From positions 1-64,000 of the forward strand of contig CAXTUB010000003.1 of assembly GCA_964247385.1 (NCBI GenBank): DNA of 64,000 bases. The letters run 5' to 3'. Below are positions 7,950 through 16,515 of the stretch, piece by piece. This DNA comes from TMP-86 sp964247385. GTDB lineage: Bacteria; Pseudomonadota; Gammaproteobacteria; Steroidobacterales; Steroidobacteraceae. A model generated the notes under the pieces. It ran no database searches and had not been told where the DNA came from. It saw only the letters and a list, made by a program, of their open reading frames with translations. Every line of letters begins with the position of its first letter. Within the stretch, counting starts at the first letter, position 1. Made by a program: the position numbers and the translations under genes.

Positions 7950-8627
7950 TTACCGTGAAATCTTGCTCTTGACGCCCGATACCAGCGGAACAAAACTCAC
8001 GGCACTCAAGCTGTCTTGGATGAGTCGGTTCTCGCGCTTGGTGTATCTCACTAACTGTTGCTGACCCTCTGCACCGACGGGCGCGAGCAGTCGCCCTCCG
8101 ACGGAAAGCTGTGAGAACAGTGCGGCCGGCACCTCAGCGGGAGCAGCAGTCAACAAGATCGCGTCGAACGGCGCCTTCGTCGGCCAGCCGACGGCACCGT
8201 CGTCGTGTCTGAAGCTGACATTCCGAATTCTCAGATCGCGCATCGCACGGCGCGCTCGGCCGACCAGCTCGACGATCCGCTCGATGGTGTACACATGTCC
8301 CACGAGCGGTGCAATGACGGCGGTTTGGTATCCACAGCCCGTGCCGATTTCGAGCAGGTTTCCAATGGCGCCTCCTTCCAAAAGAGCCGCGGTCATCAAA
8401 GCGACCACATAAGGCTGAGAGATGGTCTGGCCGAAACCGATGGGCAGCGCAGTGTCTTCGTAGGCGCGACTCGCCAGTGCCTCATCGACGAACAGGTGCC
8501 GCGGCACTTGCCGAATGCGCTCCAACACGCGCGCGTCCGCAATCTTTTTTTCTTGCAAGCGCTGCACCAACCGCTCGCGCGTGCGCAGCGAAGTCATGCC
8601 GATGCCGGACAAGCGAGTGTCCGCCAT
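7950..8627 (-). CDS. pcm: Protein-L-isoaspartate O-methyltransferase
   Basis: Repairs isoaspartyl damage in proteins by SAM-dependent methylation. SAM motif I is L-L-E-I-G-T-G-C-G-Y-Q-T at about residue 91, and the family motif P-I-G-F-G-Q-T-I-S-Q-P-Y around residue 62 is complete. The 225-residue length is slightly above E. coli (208). The start ATG at 8627 shares one base with the surE stop (TGATG), so the two are translationally coupled, as in the conserved surE-pcm pair. The coding end is followed by very AT-rich DNA. Confidence 0.95.
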   Translation of the reverse strand: MADTRLSGIGMTSLRTRERLVQRLQEKKIADARVLERIRQVPRHLFVDEALASRAYEDTALPIGFGQTISQPYVVALMTAALLEGGAIGNLLEIGTGCGYQTAVIAPLVGHVYTIERIVELVGRARRAMRDLRIRNVSFRHDDGAVGWPTKAPFDAILLTAAPAEVPAALFSQLSVGGRLLAPVGAEGQQQLVRYTKRENRLIQDSLSAVSFVPLVSGVKSKISR

Positions 8628-9379
8628 CAGTCCAGTCCTAGCCAGCGTTCGAGGTCAGGAAGAATCGAGTGCCGCGTCAGATCGATCTGCAACGGCGTGA
8701 CGGAAGCGTAGCCGCTCGCCACGGCATCAAAATCGGTGCCGGGTCCCGCGTCCTGTCCCGCGCCCGCCGCTCCGACCCAGTAAACATTTCGATCGTGCGG
8801 GTCTTTCGCGCGCACCACGGGCTCGCTTCGGTGCCGCATGCCGAGCCGCGTGACCTTGACTCCTTTGAGCTGACCGTCCGGCAGATCCGGCACGTTGACA
8901 TTGAGAATCGTCTGACCTTGCAACGGATGTGTGCCGAGACGGCGCACCATGGCGAGCGCCAATTGAGCCGCCAATGCGAAGTTGCGCGGGCTGCCGGGCA
9001 CGACGACCAGCGAAACCGCGATCGCGGGCAGGCCCAGAAAGCGCCCTTCCACGGCCGCGGCCACCGTGCCCGAATAGAGCACGTCGTCGCCCAGATTGGC
9101 GCCATCGTTGACTCCCGACACCACCAGATCATGGTCGAAATCGAACAAGCCCGAGATCGCCAGATGCACACAGTCCGTCGGTGTGCCGTTGACGTAATAG
9201 CTTTTCGGCGCGAACTGGTGCACCCGCAAGGGCACGTCTAAAGTTAGCGAGTTGCTGGCGCCGCTGCGGTTTCGGTCAGGCGCCACAATGGTGATGTCTC
9301 CCAATGTGTTGAACGCCCGAGCCATGGCGATGAGGCCATCCGCACGGTAGCCATCGTCATTGGACAAGAGGATTCTCAT
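8627..9379 (-). CDS. surE: 5'/3'-nucleotidase SurE
   Basis: Metal-dependent nucleoside monophosphatase linked to stationary-phase survival. The N-terminus M-R-I-L-L-S-N-D-D-G-Y carries the paired metal-binding Asp residues; S-G-V-N-D-G-A-N-L-G-D-D-V-L-Y-S-G-T at about residue 88 is the second signature (Ser and Asn ligands). The 250 residues match the family (253). First gene of surE-pcm. No strong Shine-Dalgarno precedes the ATG. A candidate promoter lies at 9412-9417. Confidence 0.96.
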   Translation of the reverse strand: MRILLSNDDGYRADGLIAMARAFNTLGDITIVAPDRNRSGASNSLTLDVPLRVHQFAPKSYYVNGTPTDCVHLAISGLFDFDHDLVVSGVNDGANLGDDVLYSGTVAAAVEGRFLGLPAIAVSLVVVPGSPRNFALAAQLALAMVRRLGTHPLQGQTILNVNVPDLPDGQLKGVKVTRLGMRHRSEPVVRAKDPHDRNVYWVGAAGAGQDAGPGTDFDAVASGYASVTPLQIDLTRHSILPDLERWLGLD

Positions 9380-9411
9380 GCGGAGCGAAAGCCACGATTC
9401 ATGGGGGCGCT

Positions 9412-9419
9412 ACTATACT
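9412..9419. promoter_or_regulatory. Overlapping divergent -10 elements between surE and smr gene
   Basis: The sequence ACTATACT reads TATAGT on the minus strand (9417-9412, towards surE) and TATACT on the plus strand (9414-9419). For surE it would give a leader of about 25 bases. Neither direction has a good -35 hexamer 17 bases upstream. Confidence 0.35.
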
Positions 9420-9569
9420 GAAGAGAATTGCGCACCGTTACCAAGCGCATGGGCGCTGCATCGAACGGAACGCACCTAGGGAAGCCGCGTGATGAGTCTC
9501 GAACATGGATCACGCGCGTTTCGAATAACGAACGGCCATCCACATGGATGTCCAGCACGGAGCATGAGC

Positions 9570-10082
9570 ATGCGCGACCGCGATGAGCGCGAAACGTTCT
9601 TGAGCGCAGTCCGCGACGTCAAACCGCTGGCGCAAAGCAAGATTCCGCAGGGCTTGCAGCCCGTCAAGTCCCGGCGCAGACGTCAGCGCGATCCGTTCGT
9701 CGAGCTGGCGCCCGAACCTTGCGTCGATTCGAGTACGAGCGCCGAGGAGCAATTGACCTTTCGCCGCGCGGGCGTGCAAGAGCGCGTCGTGCGGCGGTTG
9801 CGCCGAGGCCTGATCCCCATTGAGGCCGACCTGGATTTGCACGGGCTCACGCAGAGCGCTGCGTGGCATGCTTTGCAAATATTTTTTGATTCCTGCCAAG
9901 TACGGAAGCTGCGTTGTGTGCGCGTCGTTCATGGAAAGGGCTACCGCTCGGGCGCGCGCGGTCCGGTGCTGAAGTCCGCGATCAATTCCTGGCTAAGGGG
10001 AAATCTCGACGTGATCGCGTTCGTTTCGGCGCGTGCCATCGATGGCGGCGCCGGGGCCATCTACGTACTGCTGCGGGCATGA
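9570..10082 (+). CDS. Smr-domain protein (SmrA-like)
   Basis: 170-residue protein with a basic, low-complexity N-terminal half (R-R-R-R-Q-R around residue 37) and a C-terminal Smr domain. The two Smr signatures are present: L-D-L-H-G at about residue 90 and V-V-H-G-K-G-Y-R-S-G around 118. Smr domains of the MutS2/SmrA type nick DNA or RNA; the substrate here is unknown. I chose ATG 9570 because GGAG lies seven bases upstream; an in-frame ATG at 9564 is too close to it, and the frame is open from 9489. It sits with the SDR gene on the strand opposite to the flanking ispDF and surE. Confidence 0.85.
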   Translation: MRDRDERETFLSAVRDVKPLAQSKIPQGLQPVKSRRRRQRDPFVELAPEPCVDSSTSAEEQLTFRRAGVQERVVRRLRRGLIPIEADLDLHGLTQSAAWHALQIFFDSCQVRKLRCVRVVHGKGYRSGARGPVLKSAINSWLRGNLDVIAFVSARAIDGGAGAIYVLLRA

Positions 10083-10114
10083 GTACGGATCGCAGCGGGT
10101 GTGATCAACTCGAG

Positions 10115-10134
10115 GAACATTCACGTCAATGTTC
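10115..10134. promoter_or_regulatory. Inverted repeat, candidate operator upstream of SDR gene
   Basis: GAACATT-6-AATGTTC is a perfect 7-bp inverted repeat with a 6-bp spacer, 36 bases before the SDR start codon. A second inverted repeat, GCGAGC-GTT-GCTCGC (10135-10149), follows directly. No T-tract follows, so a terminator for the smr gene is unlikely. The size and symmetry suit a dimeric repressor such as a TetR or LysR family member; none is encoded nearby. Confidence 0.45.
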
Positions 10135-10149
10135 GCGAGCGTTGCTCGC
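10135..10149. repeat. Second inverted repeat next to the SDR promoter region
   Basis: GCGAGC and GCTCGC flank a 3-base loop GTT and abut the preceding palindrome. It could fold in RNA or act as a protein site. A candidate -10 TAAACT (10160-10165) lies 10 bases downstream. Confidence 0.45.
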
Positions 10150-10170
10150 CTGCGAGATCTAAACTCGACT

Positions 10171-10953
10171 ATGGCTGGAAAAGTTTCGCGACGCGTCTTC
10201 GTCACTGGCTCAACGGATGGGCTCGGCCTCGCGACGGCCCGCACGCTCATGCTGGAGGGCCACCAAGTCGTCCTACACGCACGCTCACCGGAACGCGCGG
10301 CCGTGTTCGCCGATCTCGAGCTTGCGCCGCTCGGCATTGTGATCGGTGATCTGAGCATCGCAGCAGAAACCCGCGCGATTGCCGAGAGCATCAACCGCAT
10401 TGGAAGGATGGACGCCGTCATTCATAACGCGGGTGTCTATCGCGGACCGGACCGCGGCACAACGCCGGACGGCCACGCCCGAACGCTGGCGGTCAACGCT
10501 CTGGCGCCCTACATTTTGACCGCACTCATCGATCGCCCGGATCGGCTCATTGTTCTCAGCAGCGGAATGCATCGAAGCGCGGCGAGCTCGCTCGATGATA
10601 TGGACTGGAAATCGCGGCCTTGGGATGCAACCGCGGCTTATTGCGAAAGTAAGCTATACATCACGGCACTGGCCGCGGCGCTCGCAAACCGATGGCCGGG
10701 TGTACTGAGCAATTCGGTCGACCCCGGCTGGGTGCCGACCAAAATGGGCGGCTCCGGAGCGCCCGATGATCTCGAGGCGGGGCACCTGACCCAAACCTGG
10801 CTCGCCGTGAGCGATGATCCTGACGCGACCGTGACGGGCGGCTATTGGCACCACCGGAAACAACACCGACCTGCCGAGAGCGTGAGGAACCTCGACTTTC
10901 AAGGTCGGCTCATCTCGAAACTTGCAGCGCTGACCGGAGTCTCCTTGTCATGA
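10171..10953 (+). CDS. Short-chain dehydrogenase/reductase
   Basis: 260-residue NAD(P)-dependent oxidoreductase of the classical SDR fold. The cofactor motif T-G-S-T-D-G-L-G is at about residue 11, H-N-A-G at 85 and the catalytic Y-x-x-x-K (Y-C-E-S-K) around 152, with the active-site Ser in L-S-S-G-M about 14 residues before. After it, N-S-V-D-P-G-W-V-P-T-K-M resembles the retinol-dehydrogenase/WW-oxidoreductase branch. The substrate cannot be inferred. The start at 10171 is preceded by TAAACT five bases away. Two palindromes lie upstream. Confidence 0.88.
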   Translation: MAGKVSRRVFVTGSTDGLGLATARTLMLEGHQVVLHARSPERAAVFADLELAPLGIVIGDLSIAAETRAIAESINRIGRMDAVIHNAGVYRGPDRGTTPDGHARTLAVNALAPYILTALIDRPDRLIVLSSGMHRSAASSLDDMDWKSRPWDATAAYCESKLYITALAAALANRWPGVLSNSVDPGWVPTKMGGSGAPDDLEAGHLTQTWLAVSDDPDATVTGGYWHHRKQHRPAESVRNLDFQGRLISKLAALTGVSLS

Positions 10954-11022
10954 GTGAGATCTAGCAGGTCAACGGGTCATCCGCCGGCGAACTCACTTCA
11001 ACTCCCGGCGCTCACCATGCGC

Positions 11023-12279
11023 CTAGGATTGCGCACTCAGCAAGACCACGGCAGTGGCAGACAAACCTTCACCCCGTCCGATGAAGCCGAGTCCTTCGGT
11101 CGTCGTTGCCTTGACGTTGACGCTCGTACGCGGCACATCCAGATCGTCGGCAATGTTCGAAACCATGGCTTCCCGATGCGGCGCGATGCGCGGAGATTGG
11201 GCGCTTACGGTGATGTCGGCATTCACCAAGCGATATCCCGCGGCACGAACGCGTTCAGCCATCGCGCGCAGGAACAGACGGCTGTCTGCATTCGCATAGC
11301 GAGGATCCGAATCTGGAAAGAGGTGGCCGATGTCGCTCTGGCCCAATGCACCCAGGATGGCATCGCACAGCGCATGCAATATCACATCGCCATCCGAATG
11401 CGCGAGAACGGCGCGATCATGCGCAATCCTCACGCCGCCCAGCTTGACATGATCTCCGGCGGTAAACGCGTGCACATCAAAGCCGTGTCCGATGCGCACC
11501 GTCCCGCCGTGTGCCCTTCCCAGAAGTTGGGCGGCGTCGGTGAGATCTTCCGGCGTCGTCACTTTCATGTTGAGGCCGCTGGCTTCGATCATACGAATGC
11601 GTCCCCCGTTGCGCTCCAACGCCTGTGCTTCGTCCGTGACATTGACGCCGTCGGCCTGCGCGCTTGCAAGAGCAGCGCGTAATTCGCCGCAGCGAAATGC
11701 CTGGGGGGTCAACGCGCGCCACACGCCGGAACGATCGACCGTGATGGTGCTTCCCGCCTCCTCGCGTCGCAACGTATCGCGCACGCGCGCGCCGAGCACG
11801 GCGCCCCGCGCCTCGAGCGGCTCATGTCCCTGTTGCGCTGCTAGCCGGTCAATCTCATCCGCGGCATCGAGCAGTCGAATCAAGTCGGACTGAGCCAGGC
11901 ACGGACGCGCGGCATCGTGCACCAATACCCAGTCGTCTTCGGCATCGGGCGGTAACGAATCGAGTGCGTTGCGCACGGATGCAGAACGAGTGGCGCCGCC
12001 GCCGACGCTCGAAAGCTTTTGGTTCCACGCCGGTCTCGCCGACTGCAGGCGGCGCGAAAGATCCGGCCATATCTCATCATCCGCCGCGACGGCCACCACG
12101 ATGTGCCGAATACGAGGCTCATCGAGCAGCGGCCGCAGCGCCCATTCGATCACGGGGGAGCCCGCAATGTGTGCGTATTGCTTGCGGTGAGATGCAGCGC
12201 GCTCGCCGCTCGGTGAGAAGCGCGCGCCGACGCCCGCGGCCGGAACCACGGCCCAGCATCCGCGCGGGCTTGCGCTCAT
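11023..12279 (-). CDS. ispDF: Bifunctional IspD/IspF isoprenoid enzyme
   Basis: Single 418-residue chain carrying two steps of the methylerythritol phosphate pathway. Residues 1 to about 245 are IspD (cytidylyltransferase): V-V-P-A-A-G-V-G-A-R-F nucleotide loop, V-L-V-H-D-A-A-R-P, and V-T-D-E-A-Q-A-L. From V-R-I-G-H-G-F-D-V-H onward it is IspF (MECDP synthase) with the D-x-H zinc pair and H-S-D-G-D-V-I-L-H-A. A short linker joins them and no stop or frameshift intervenes. Separate ispD and ispF genes are usual in gammaproteobacteria. Overlaps ftsB by ATGA and ends the long minus-strand block. Confidence 0.95.
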   Translation of the reverse strand: MSASPRGCWAVVPAAGVGARFSPSGERAASHRKQYAHIAGSPVIEWALRPLLDEPRIRHIVVAVAADDEIWPDLSRRLQSARPAWNQKLSSVGGGATRSASVRNALDSLPPDAEDDWVLVHDAARPCLAQSDLIRLLDAADEIDRLAAQQGHEPLEARGAVLGARVRDTLRREEAGSTITVDRSGVWRALTPQAFRCGELRAALASAQADGVNVTDEAQALERNGGRIRMIEASGLNMKVTTPEDLTDAAQLLGRAHGGTVRIGHGFDVHAFTAGDHVKLGGVRIAHDRAVLAHSDGDVILHALCDAILGALGQSDIGHLFPDSDPRYANADSRLFLRAMAERVRAAGYRLVNADITVSAQSPRIAPHREAMVSNIADDLDVPRTSVNVKATTTEGLGFIGRGEGLSATAVVLLSAQS

Positions 12280-12599
12280 TGCGTGCGTGCGGTGACGGGT
12301 GCCGGCGGCGCCGCGGGAGGCGCAGTGGCGGGAGAGACCACCTGAAAAAAAGTCTCGTTGTCGCCGATCATTCCGAGCTCGCTCCGCGCCCGCTCTTCGA
12401 GCGCGCTCATGCCGATCTTGAGATCAGCGACCTCGGCGGCGAGCTCGCGATTGCGCGTCTCTTGCACTCGGTTCTCATCGGCTTGCACGCGAATAGCCGA
12501 CTCGAGCCGGGAGACCTCGCGCCACCCCTGCTCCGACATCCACAGCCGGTACTGTAGAAGAACCAGAGCCACTGCGAGCGCCGCGACGAAGAGCTTCAT
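12276..12599 (-). CDS. ftsB: Cell division protein FtsB
   Basis: 107-residue divisome protein: one N-terminal membrane segment (about residues 3-20), then a periplasmic coiled coil rich in Glu, Arg and Leu (residues 28-75), ending with a family-like E-E-R-A-R-S-E-L-G-M-I segment and an Ala/Pro-rich tail. FtsB pairs with FtsL and FtsQ at the septum. It overlaps eno upstream and ispDF downstream by four bases each, matching the common eno-ftsB-ispD order. Confidence 0.92.
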   Translation of the reverse strand: MKLFVAALAVALVLLQYRLWMSEQGWREVSRLESAIRVQADENRVQETRNRELAAEVADLKIGMSALEERARSELGMIGDNETFFQVVSPATAPPAAPPAPVTARTQ

Positions 12600-13888
12600 G
12601 CGCCGGCAAGACTAACAGAGAATGCTTGCCGACCTGCGTAGCGGGCGGCGGCGCCCAACTCTGATTCGATGCGCAGCAGCTGGTTGTATTTAGCGGTGCG
12701 ATCGGAGCGCGACAGCGAGCCGGTTTTGATCTGGGTGGCCGACGTGCCGACTGCGATATCGGCAATGATGGCGTCCTCGGTTTCACCGGAGCGGTGCGAA
12801 ACGACCGCCGCATACTTCGCTGCGCCGGCCATGTCGATGGCGGCGAGTGTTTCCGTGAGCGTGCCGATTTGATTGGGCTTGATCAAAATGGCATTCGCGA
12901 TTTTGCGCTCGATGCCCTCGCGCAGAATTTTCACATTGGTGACGAACAGATCATCGCCCACCAACTGAACTTTCTTGCCGAGTTTTGCCGTGAGCGCCGC
13001 CCAGCCTTCCCAATCGCCTTCGCTCATGCCGTCCTCGATGGTCACGATGGGATATCTTGCCGCAAGGTCGGCGAGATAATCGGCGAACTCGCTGGATGAA
13101 AATCTTCGCTGCTCCGACGCGAGATCATAAACGCCGTCCCTGAAAAACTCGGTGCTCGCGACGTCGAGCCCCAAATAAATATCGTGGCCGGCACGGAAGC
13201 CGGCCTTGTCGATGGCTTCGAGAATGGTCGTCAAAGCCGCCTCGTTGGATGGCAAGTCGGGCGCGAATCCGCCCTCATCTCCCACGGAGGTGGCGAGACC
13301 TCGATCGTGCAGAACCTTTTTCAGTGCGTGAAAAACTTCCGCGCCGTAGCGCAGGCCTTCGGCAAAGCTGGGCGCACCGGCCGGCACGATCATGAATTCC
13401 TGAATGTCCACGTTATTATCGGCGTGGGCGCCGCCATTGATGATGTTCATCATCGGCACCGGCATGACGGCGTCACCCTTTCCGGCGAGATGCCGGTACA
13501 AGGGCACGCCGCGATCCGCAGCCGCTGCACGCGCCGCGGCCAGCGAGGCCGCGAGCATGGCGTTTGCGCCCAGCTTGCTCTTGTATTCGGTGCCGTCGGC
13601 TTCGAGCATGAGTCGATCGATGCCCGCTTGATCCTCGATTTCATGGCCCACGAGAAGTGGGTGGATGGTCGTGTTGACGCACTGGACCGCCTTGCGCACC
13701 CCTTTGCCGCCGTAGCGATGCGGATCTTGATCGCGCATTTCGAGCGCCTCGCGTGAGCCCGTGGAGGCGCCCGAAGGCACGGCGGCGCGGCCGTAGACGC
13801 CCGACTGCAGGTGCACGTCCGCTTCCACCGTGGGGTTGCCGCGCGAATCAATGATCTCTCGCGCCTGCACTTTCGCAATTCGACTCAT
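12596..13888 (-). CDS. eno: Enolase
   Basis: Converts 2-phosphoglycerate to phosphoenolpyruvate; also an RNA-degradosome partner in gammaproteobacteria. 430 residues, standard length. Seen are S-R-G-N-P-T-V-E near the N-terminus, G-D-E-G-G-F-A-P in the catalytic region, I-L-I-K-P-N-Q-I-G-T with the general-base Lys, and S-H-R-S-G-E-T-E-D. The start M-S-R-I-A-K-V-Q at 13888 overlaps the kdsA stop as ATGA. Lies in the pyrG-kdsA-eno-ftsB-ispDF run. Confidence 0.97.
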   Translation of the reverse strand: MSRIAKVQAREIIDSRGNPTVEADVHLQSGVYGRAAVPSGASTGSREALEMRDQDPHRYGGKGVRKAVQCVNTTIHPLLVGHEIEDQAGIDRLMLEADGTEYKSKLGANAMLAASLAAARAAAADRGVPLYRHLAGKGDAVMPVPMMNIINGGAHADNNVDIQEFMIVPAGAPSFAEGLRYGAEVFHALKKVLHDRGLATSVGDEGGFAPDLPSNEAALTTILEAIDKAGFRAGHDIYLGLDVASTEFFRDGVYDLASEQRRFSSSEFADYLADLAARYPIVTIEDGMSEGDWEGWAALTAKLGKKVQLVGDDLFVTNVKILREGIERKIANAILIKPNQIGTLTETLAAIDMAGAAKYAAVVSHRSGETEDAIIADIAVGTSATQIKTGSLSRSDRTAKYNQLLRIESELGAAARYAGRQAFSVSLAGA

Positions 13889-14718
13889 AACAAACTTTCC
13901 TCGAGGGGCTTCTTCCTGATGGCACGATCGATTTCGCACAGGGTTTCCAACAGCGGCGCCATGCGCGGCAAAGGCCAAGCGTTCGGGCCGTCCGACAGTG
14001 CCTGCTCCGGGTCAGGATGAGTCTCCATGAAGATCCCATCGATACCTGCGGCAACGGCGGCCCGCGCAAGCACTGGCACGAACTCCCGCTGTCCGCCGGA
14101 GGACGTGCCCCGGCCCCCGGGCAACTGCACTGAATGGGTGGCATCGAACACGACCGGGCACCGCGTCTCGCGCAGCACGGCGAGCGAGCGCATGTCGGAG
14201 ACCAGATTGTTATAGCCGAACGAGAATCCCCGCTCGCACACCATGATCTGCTCATTGCCCGTGGAGCGCGCCTTGTCGACCACTTGGCGCATTTCCCACG
14301 GCGAAAGAAATTGTCCCTTCTTGATGTTGACCGGCTTGTTCCGTGAGCACACCGCGCGAATGAAGTTGGTTTGCCGGCAAAGAAATGCGGGCGTTTGCAA
14401 CACATCGACCACCGCCGCCACTTCATCGAGCGGTGTGTCCTCGTGCACGTCGGTGAGCACGGGCACGCCCACTTGCGACTTGACCCGCTCGAGAGCGCGC
14501 AAGCCCGCGTCGAGACCGGGCCCGCGAAAGCTGCGGTGCGATGATCGATTGGCCTTGTCGAATGAAGCCTTGAAAACGAACGGCACGTTCAACCGTATCG
14601 TCAGCTCGTTCAGATGCCCCGCAATGTCGAGCACCATCGATTCGCTCTCGATGACGCACGGGCCTGCGATCAAGAACAGTCCCCGAGCATCGCCAACTTC
14701 AAAATTTGCGAGCCTCAT
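13885..14718 (-). CDS. kdsA: 3-deoxy-8-phosphooctulonate synthase
   Basis: Condenses PEP with arabinose-5-phosphate to KDO-8-phosphate for the LPS inner core. 277 residues. Motifs are G-P-C-V-I-E-S-E near residue 19, F-K-A-S-F-D-K-A-N-R-S-S around 48, and D-A-T-H-S-V-Q-L-P around 195. Four-base overlaps couple it to pyrG upstream and eno downstream; eno would supply its PEP substrate. Confidence 0.96.
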   Translation of the reverse strand: MRLANFEVGDARGLFLIAGPCVIESESMVLDIAGHLNELTIRLNVPFVFKASFDKANRSSHRSFRGPGLDAGLRALERVKSQVGVPVLTDVHEDTPLDEVAAVVDVLQTPAFLCRQTNFIRAVCSRNKPVNIKKGQFLSPWEMRQVVDKARSTGNEQIMVCERGFSFGYNNLVSDMRSLAVLRETRCPVVFDATHSVQLPGGRGTSSGGQREFVPVLARAAVAAGIDGIFMETHPDPEQALSDGPNAWPLPRMAPLLETLCEIDRAIRKKPLEESLL

Positions 14719-16361
14719 GCACGTGCGCGCACCGGCGCCAGCCCTTCTCGGTAAGCACGCGCCGCACGCACGAAGCTCATGAACAGCAGGTGCCCGTCGC
14801 GCGGCGTCGAGGTGAATTCAGGATGGAACTGGCTCGCCATGAACCAAGGATGGGCGGGGATCTCGATGAACTCCACCAGGCCGTCTTTGGAATTGCCCGA
14901 AAAACGCAAGCCCGCGGCGCTCAAGTCTTCACGATAATGATTGTTGAATTCGTAGCGGTGCCGGTGCCGCTCGAAAATGACATCGCTTCCGTAAATGGCG
15001 CGGACCAGCGAGCCTTTTGCCAAGCTCACCGCTTGCGCGCCCAAACGCATGGTGGCGCCGAGACGCGAGTCTTCGTCGCGAATTTGCCGACCGCGAGCCA
15101 GATCCTGCCACTCGGTGATGAGGCCAATGACCGGATGCTCCGTGGCGCGGTCGAACTCGGTGCTGTTGGCCCCGCGCAGGCCGGCCACATTCCGGGCAAA
15201 CTCGATCAAAGCAAGCTGCATGCCGAGGCAGATGCCGAGATAGGGCACGCCGTTTTCGCGCGCGTAGCGAATGGCTTGAATCTTGCCCTCGACTCCGCGG
15301 TCGCCGAAGCCTCCGGGCACCAAGATCCCATCCATGCGCGCCAGCCGATCGCAAGCGCCGGAATCGAGCTCGGAGGATTCGACGTAATGAATGTTCACGC
15401 GAGTGCGTGTTTTCAGGCCCGCGTGCATCAGCGCCTCGTTCAGAGAAATGTACGAGTCGCGGATCTGCACGTACTTGCCGACCATGGCGATGTCCACGGC
15501 GCTCTCGGGATTCTGCTTCGCGTTGACCACCGCGCGCCAATCCGCAAGCTCCGCGGGCGGCACCTGCAGCGAAAGCTTGTCGACGACGATGTCATCCACC
15601 CCCTGTTCGTGAAAAAGCATGGGGATCTTATAAATGTCGTCTGCATCGAGCGCCGAGATCACCGCACGCTGTTCCACGTTGGTGAACAACGCGATCTTGC
15701 GCCGCTGCTCCTCGGGCAACGGCTCGCGTCCGCGGCACAACAACACATCCGGCTGAATGCCGATGCTGCGCAGCTCTTTCACCGAGTGTTGAGTGGGCTT
15801 GGTCTTGATCTCGCCGGAGCCGCCGACCACGGGGACCAAGGTCAAATGCATGAAAAGACACTGCTTCCGTCCGAGCTCAACGGCCATTTGACGAATGGCC
15901 TCGAGAAACGGCAAAGACTCGATGTCTCCGACGGTACCGCCAATTTCCACCATGCATACATCGGCATCGCCCGCGCCCAGCCGGATGCAGCGCTTGATCT
16001 CATCCGTGATGTGCGGAATGACTTGAACGGTTGCGCCGAGATAGTCGCCGCGGCGCTCTTTCGCGATGACGGTCTCGTAGATGCGGCCGGTCGTGAAGTT
16101 GCTGTGCCGGCCGACGGTGGTGCGCACGAAGCGCTCGTAGTGTCCCAAATCCAAGTCGGTCTCGGTGCCGTCCGCGGTGACGAAGACCTCGCCGTGCTGA
16201 AACGGGCTCATCGTGCCCGGATCGACATTGATGTACGGGTCGAGCTTCACCATGCTCACCTTCAGGCCGCGCGCTTCGAGGATTGCGCCCAGAGAGGCCG
16301 AAGCAATGCCCTTCCCCAACGAGGAAACCACACCGCCCGTGACGAAGATGAATCGACTCAT
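14715..16361 (-). CDS. pyrG: CTP synthase
   Basis: Makes CTP from UTP with glutamine as amide donor. The N-terminal synthetase domain begins with F-V-T-G-G-V-V-S-S-L-G-K-G; the C-terminal class I glutamine amidotransferase has the nucleophile motif L-G-I-C-L-G-M-Q-L and the His-Glu pair in F-H-P-E-F. 548 residues match the family (545). First gene after a 154-base gap from tilS; a hairpin-forming GC-rich sequence follows the tilS stop within this gap, but no T-tract. Confidence 0.97.
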   Translation of the reverse strand: MSRFIFVTGGVVSSLGKGIASASLGAILEARGLKVSMVKLDPYINVDPGTMSPFQHGEVFVTADGTETDLDLGHYERFVRTTVGRHSNFTTGRIYETVIAKERRGDYLGATVQVIPHITDEIKRCIRLGAGDADVCMVEIGGTVGDIESLPFLEAIRQMAVELGRKQCLFMHLTLVPVVGGSGEIKTKPTQHSVKELRSIGIQPDVLLCRGREPLPEEQRRKIALFTNVEQRAVISALDADDIYKIPMLFHEQGVDDIVVDKLSLQVPPAELADWRAVVNAKQNPESAVDIAMVGKYVQIRDSYISLNEALMHAGLKTRTRVNIHYVESSELDSGACDRLARMDGILVPGGFGDRGVEGKIQAIRYARENGVPYLGICLGMQLALIEFARNVAGLRGANSTEFDRATEHPVIGLITEWQDLARGRQIRDEDSRLGATMRLGAQAVSLAKGSLVRAIYGSDVIFERHRHRYEFNNHYREDLSAAGLRFSGNSKDGLVEFIEIPAHPWFMASQFHPEFTSTPRDGHLLFMSFVRAARAYREGLAPVRARA

Positions 16362-16515
16362 GGAAACTCCGCCGGCGCATGGCGCCGCGCGATTGAGAGC
16401 GCGCGAAGCATGCAGTGAAGAGCGTGATACGACGGGAATTCAGGTTAGCAGATCGACCCACGAGCGGCAACGGCGCGTCGAATGATCGCCGCACCGCCGC
16501 GCGCAGCGGCGCGGC

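Noticed and set aside
14706..16418. 570-codon open frame on the plus strand opposite pyrG
   Set aside because: It is a shadow of pyrG produced by GC-rich codons; the protein has no recognisable domain and pyrG is unequivocal.
16440..16515. GC-rich hairpin after tilS as a terminator
   Set aside because: GCCGCGC/GCGCGGC can pair but no T-tract follows, so an intrinsic terminator cannot be supported.
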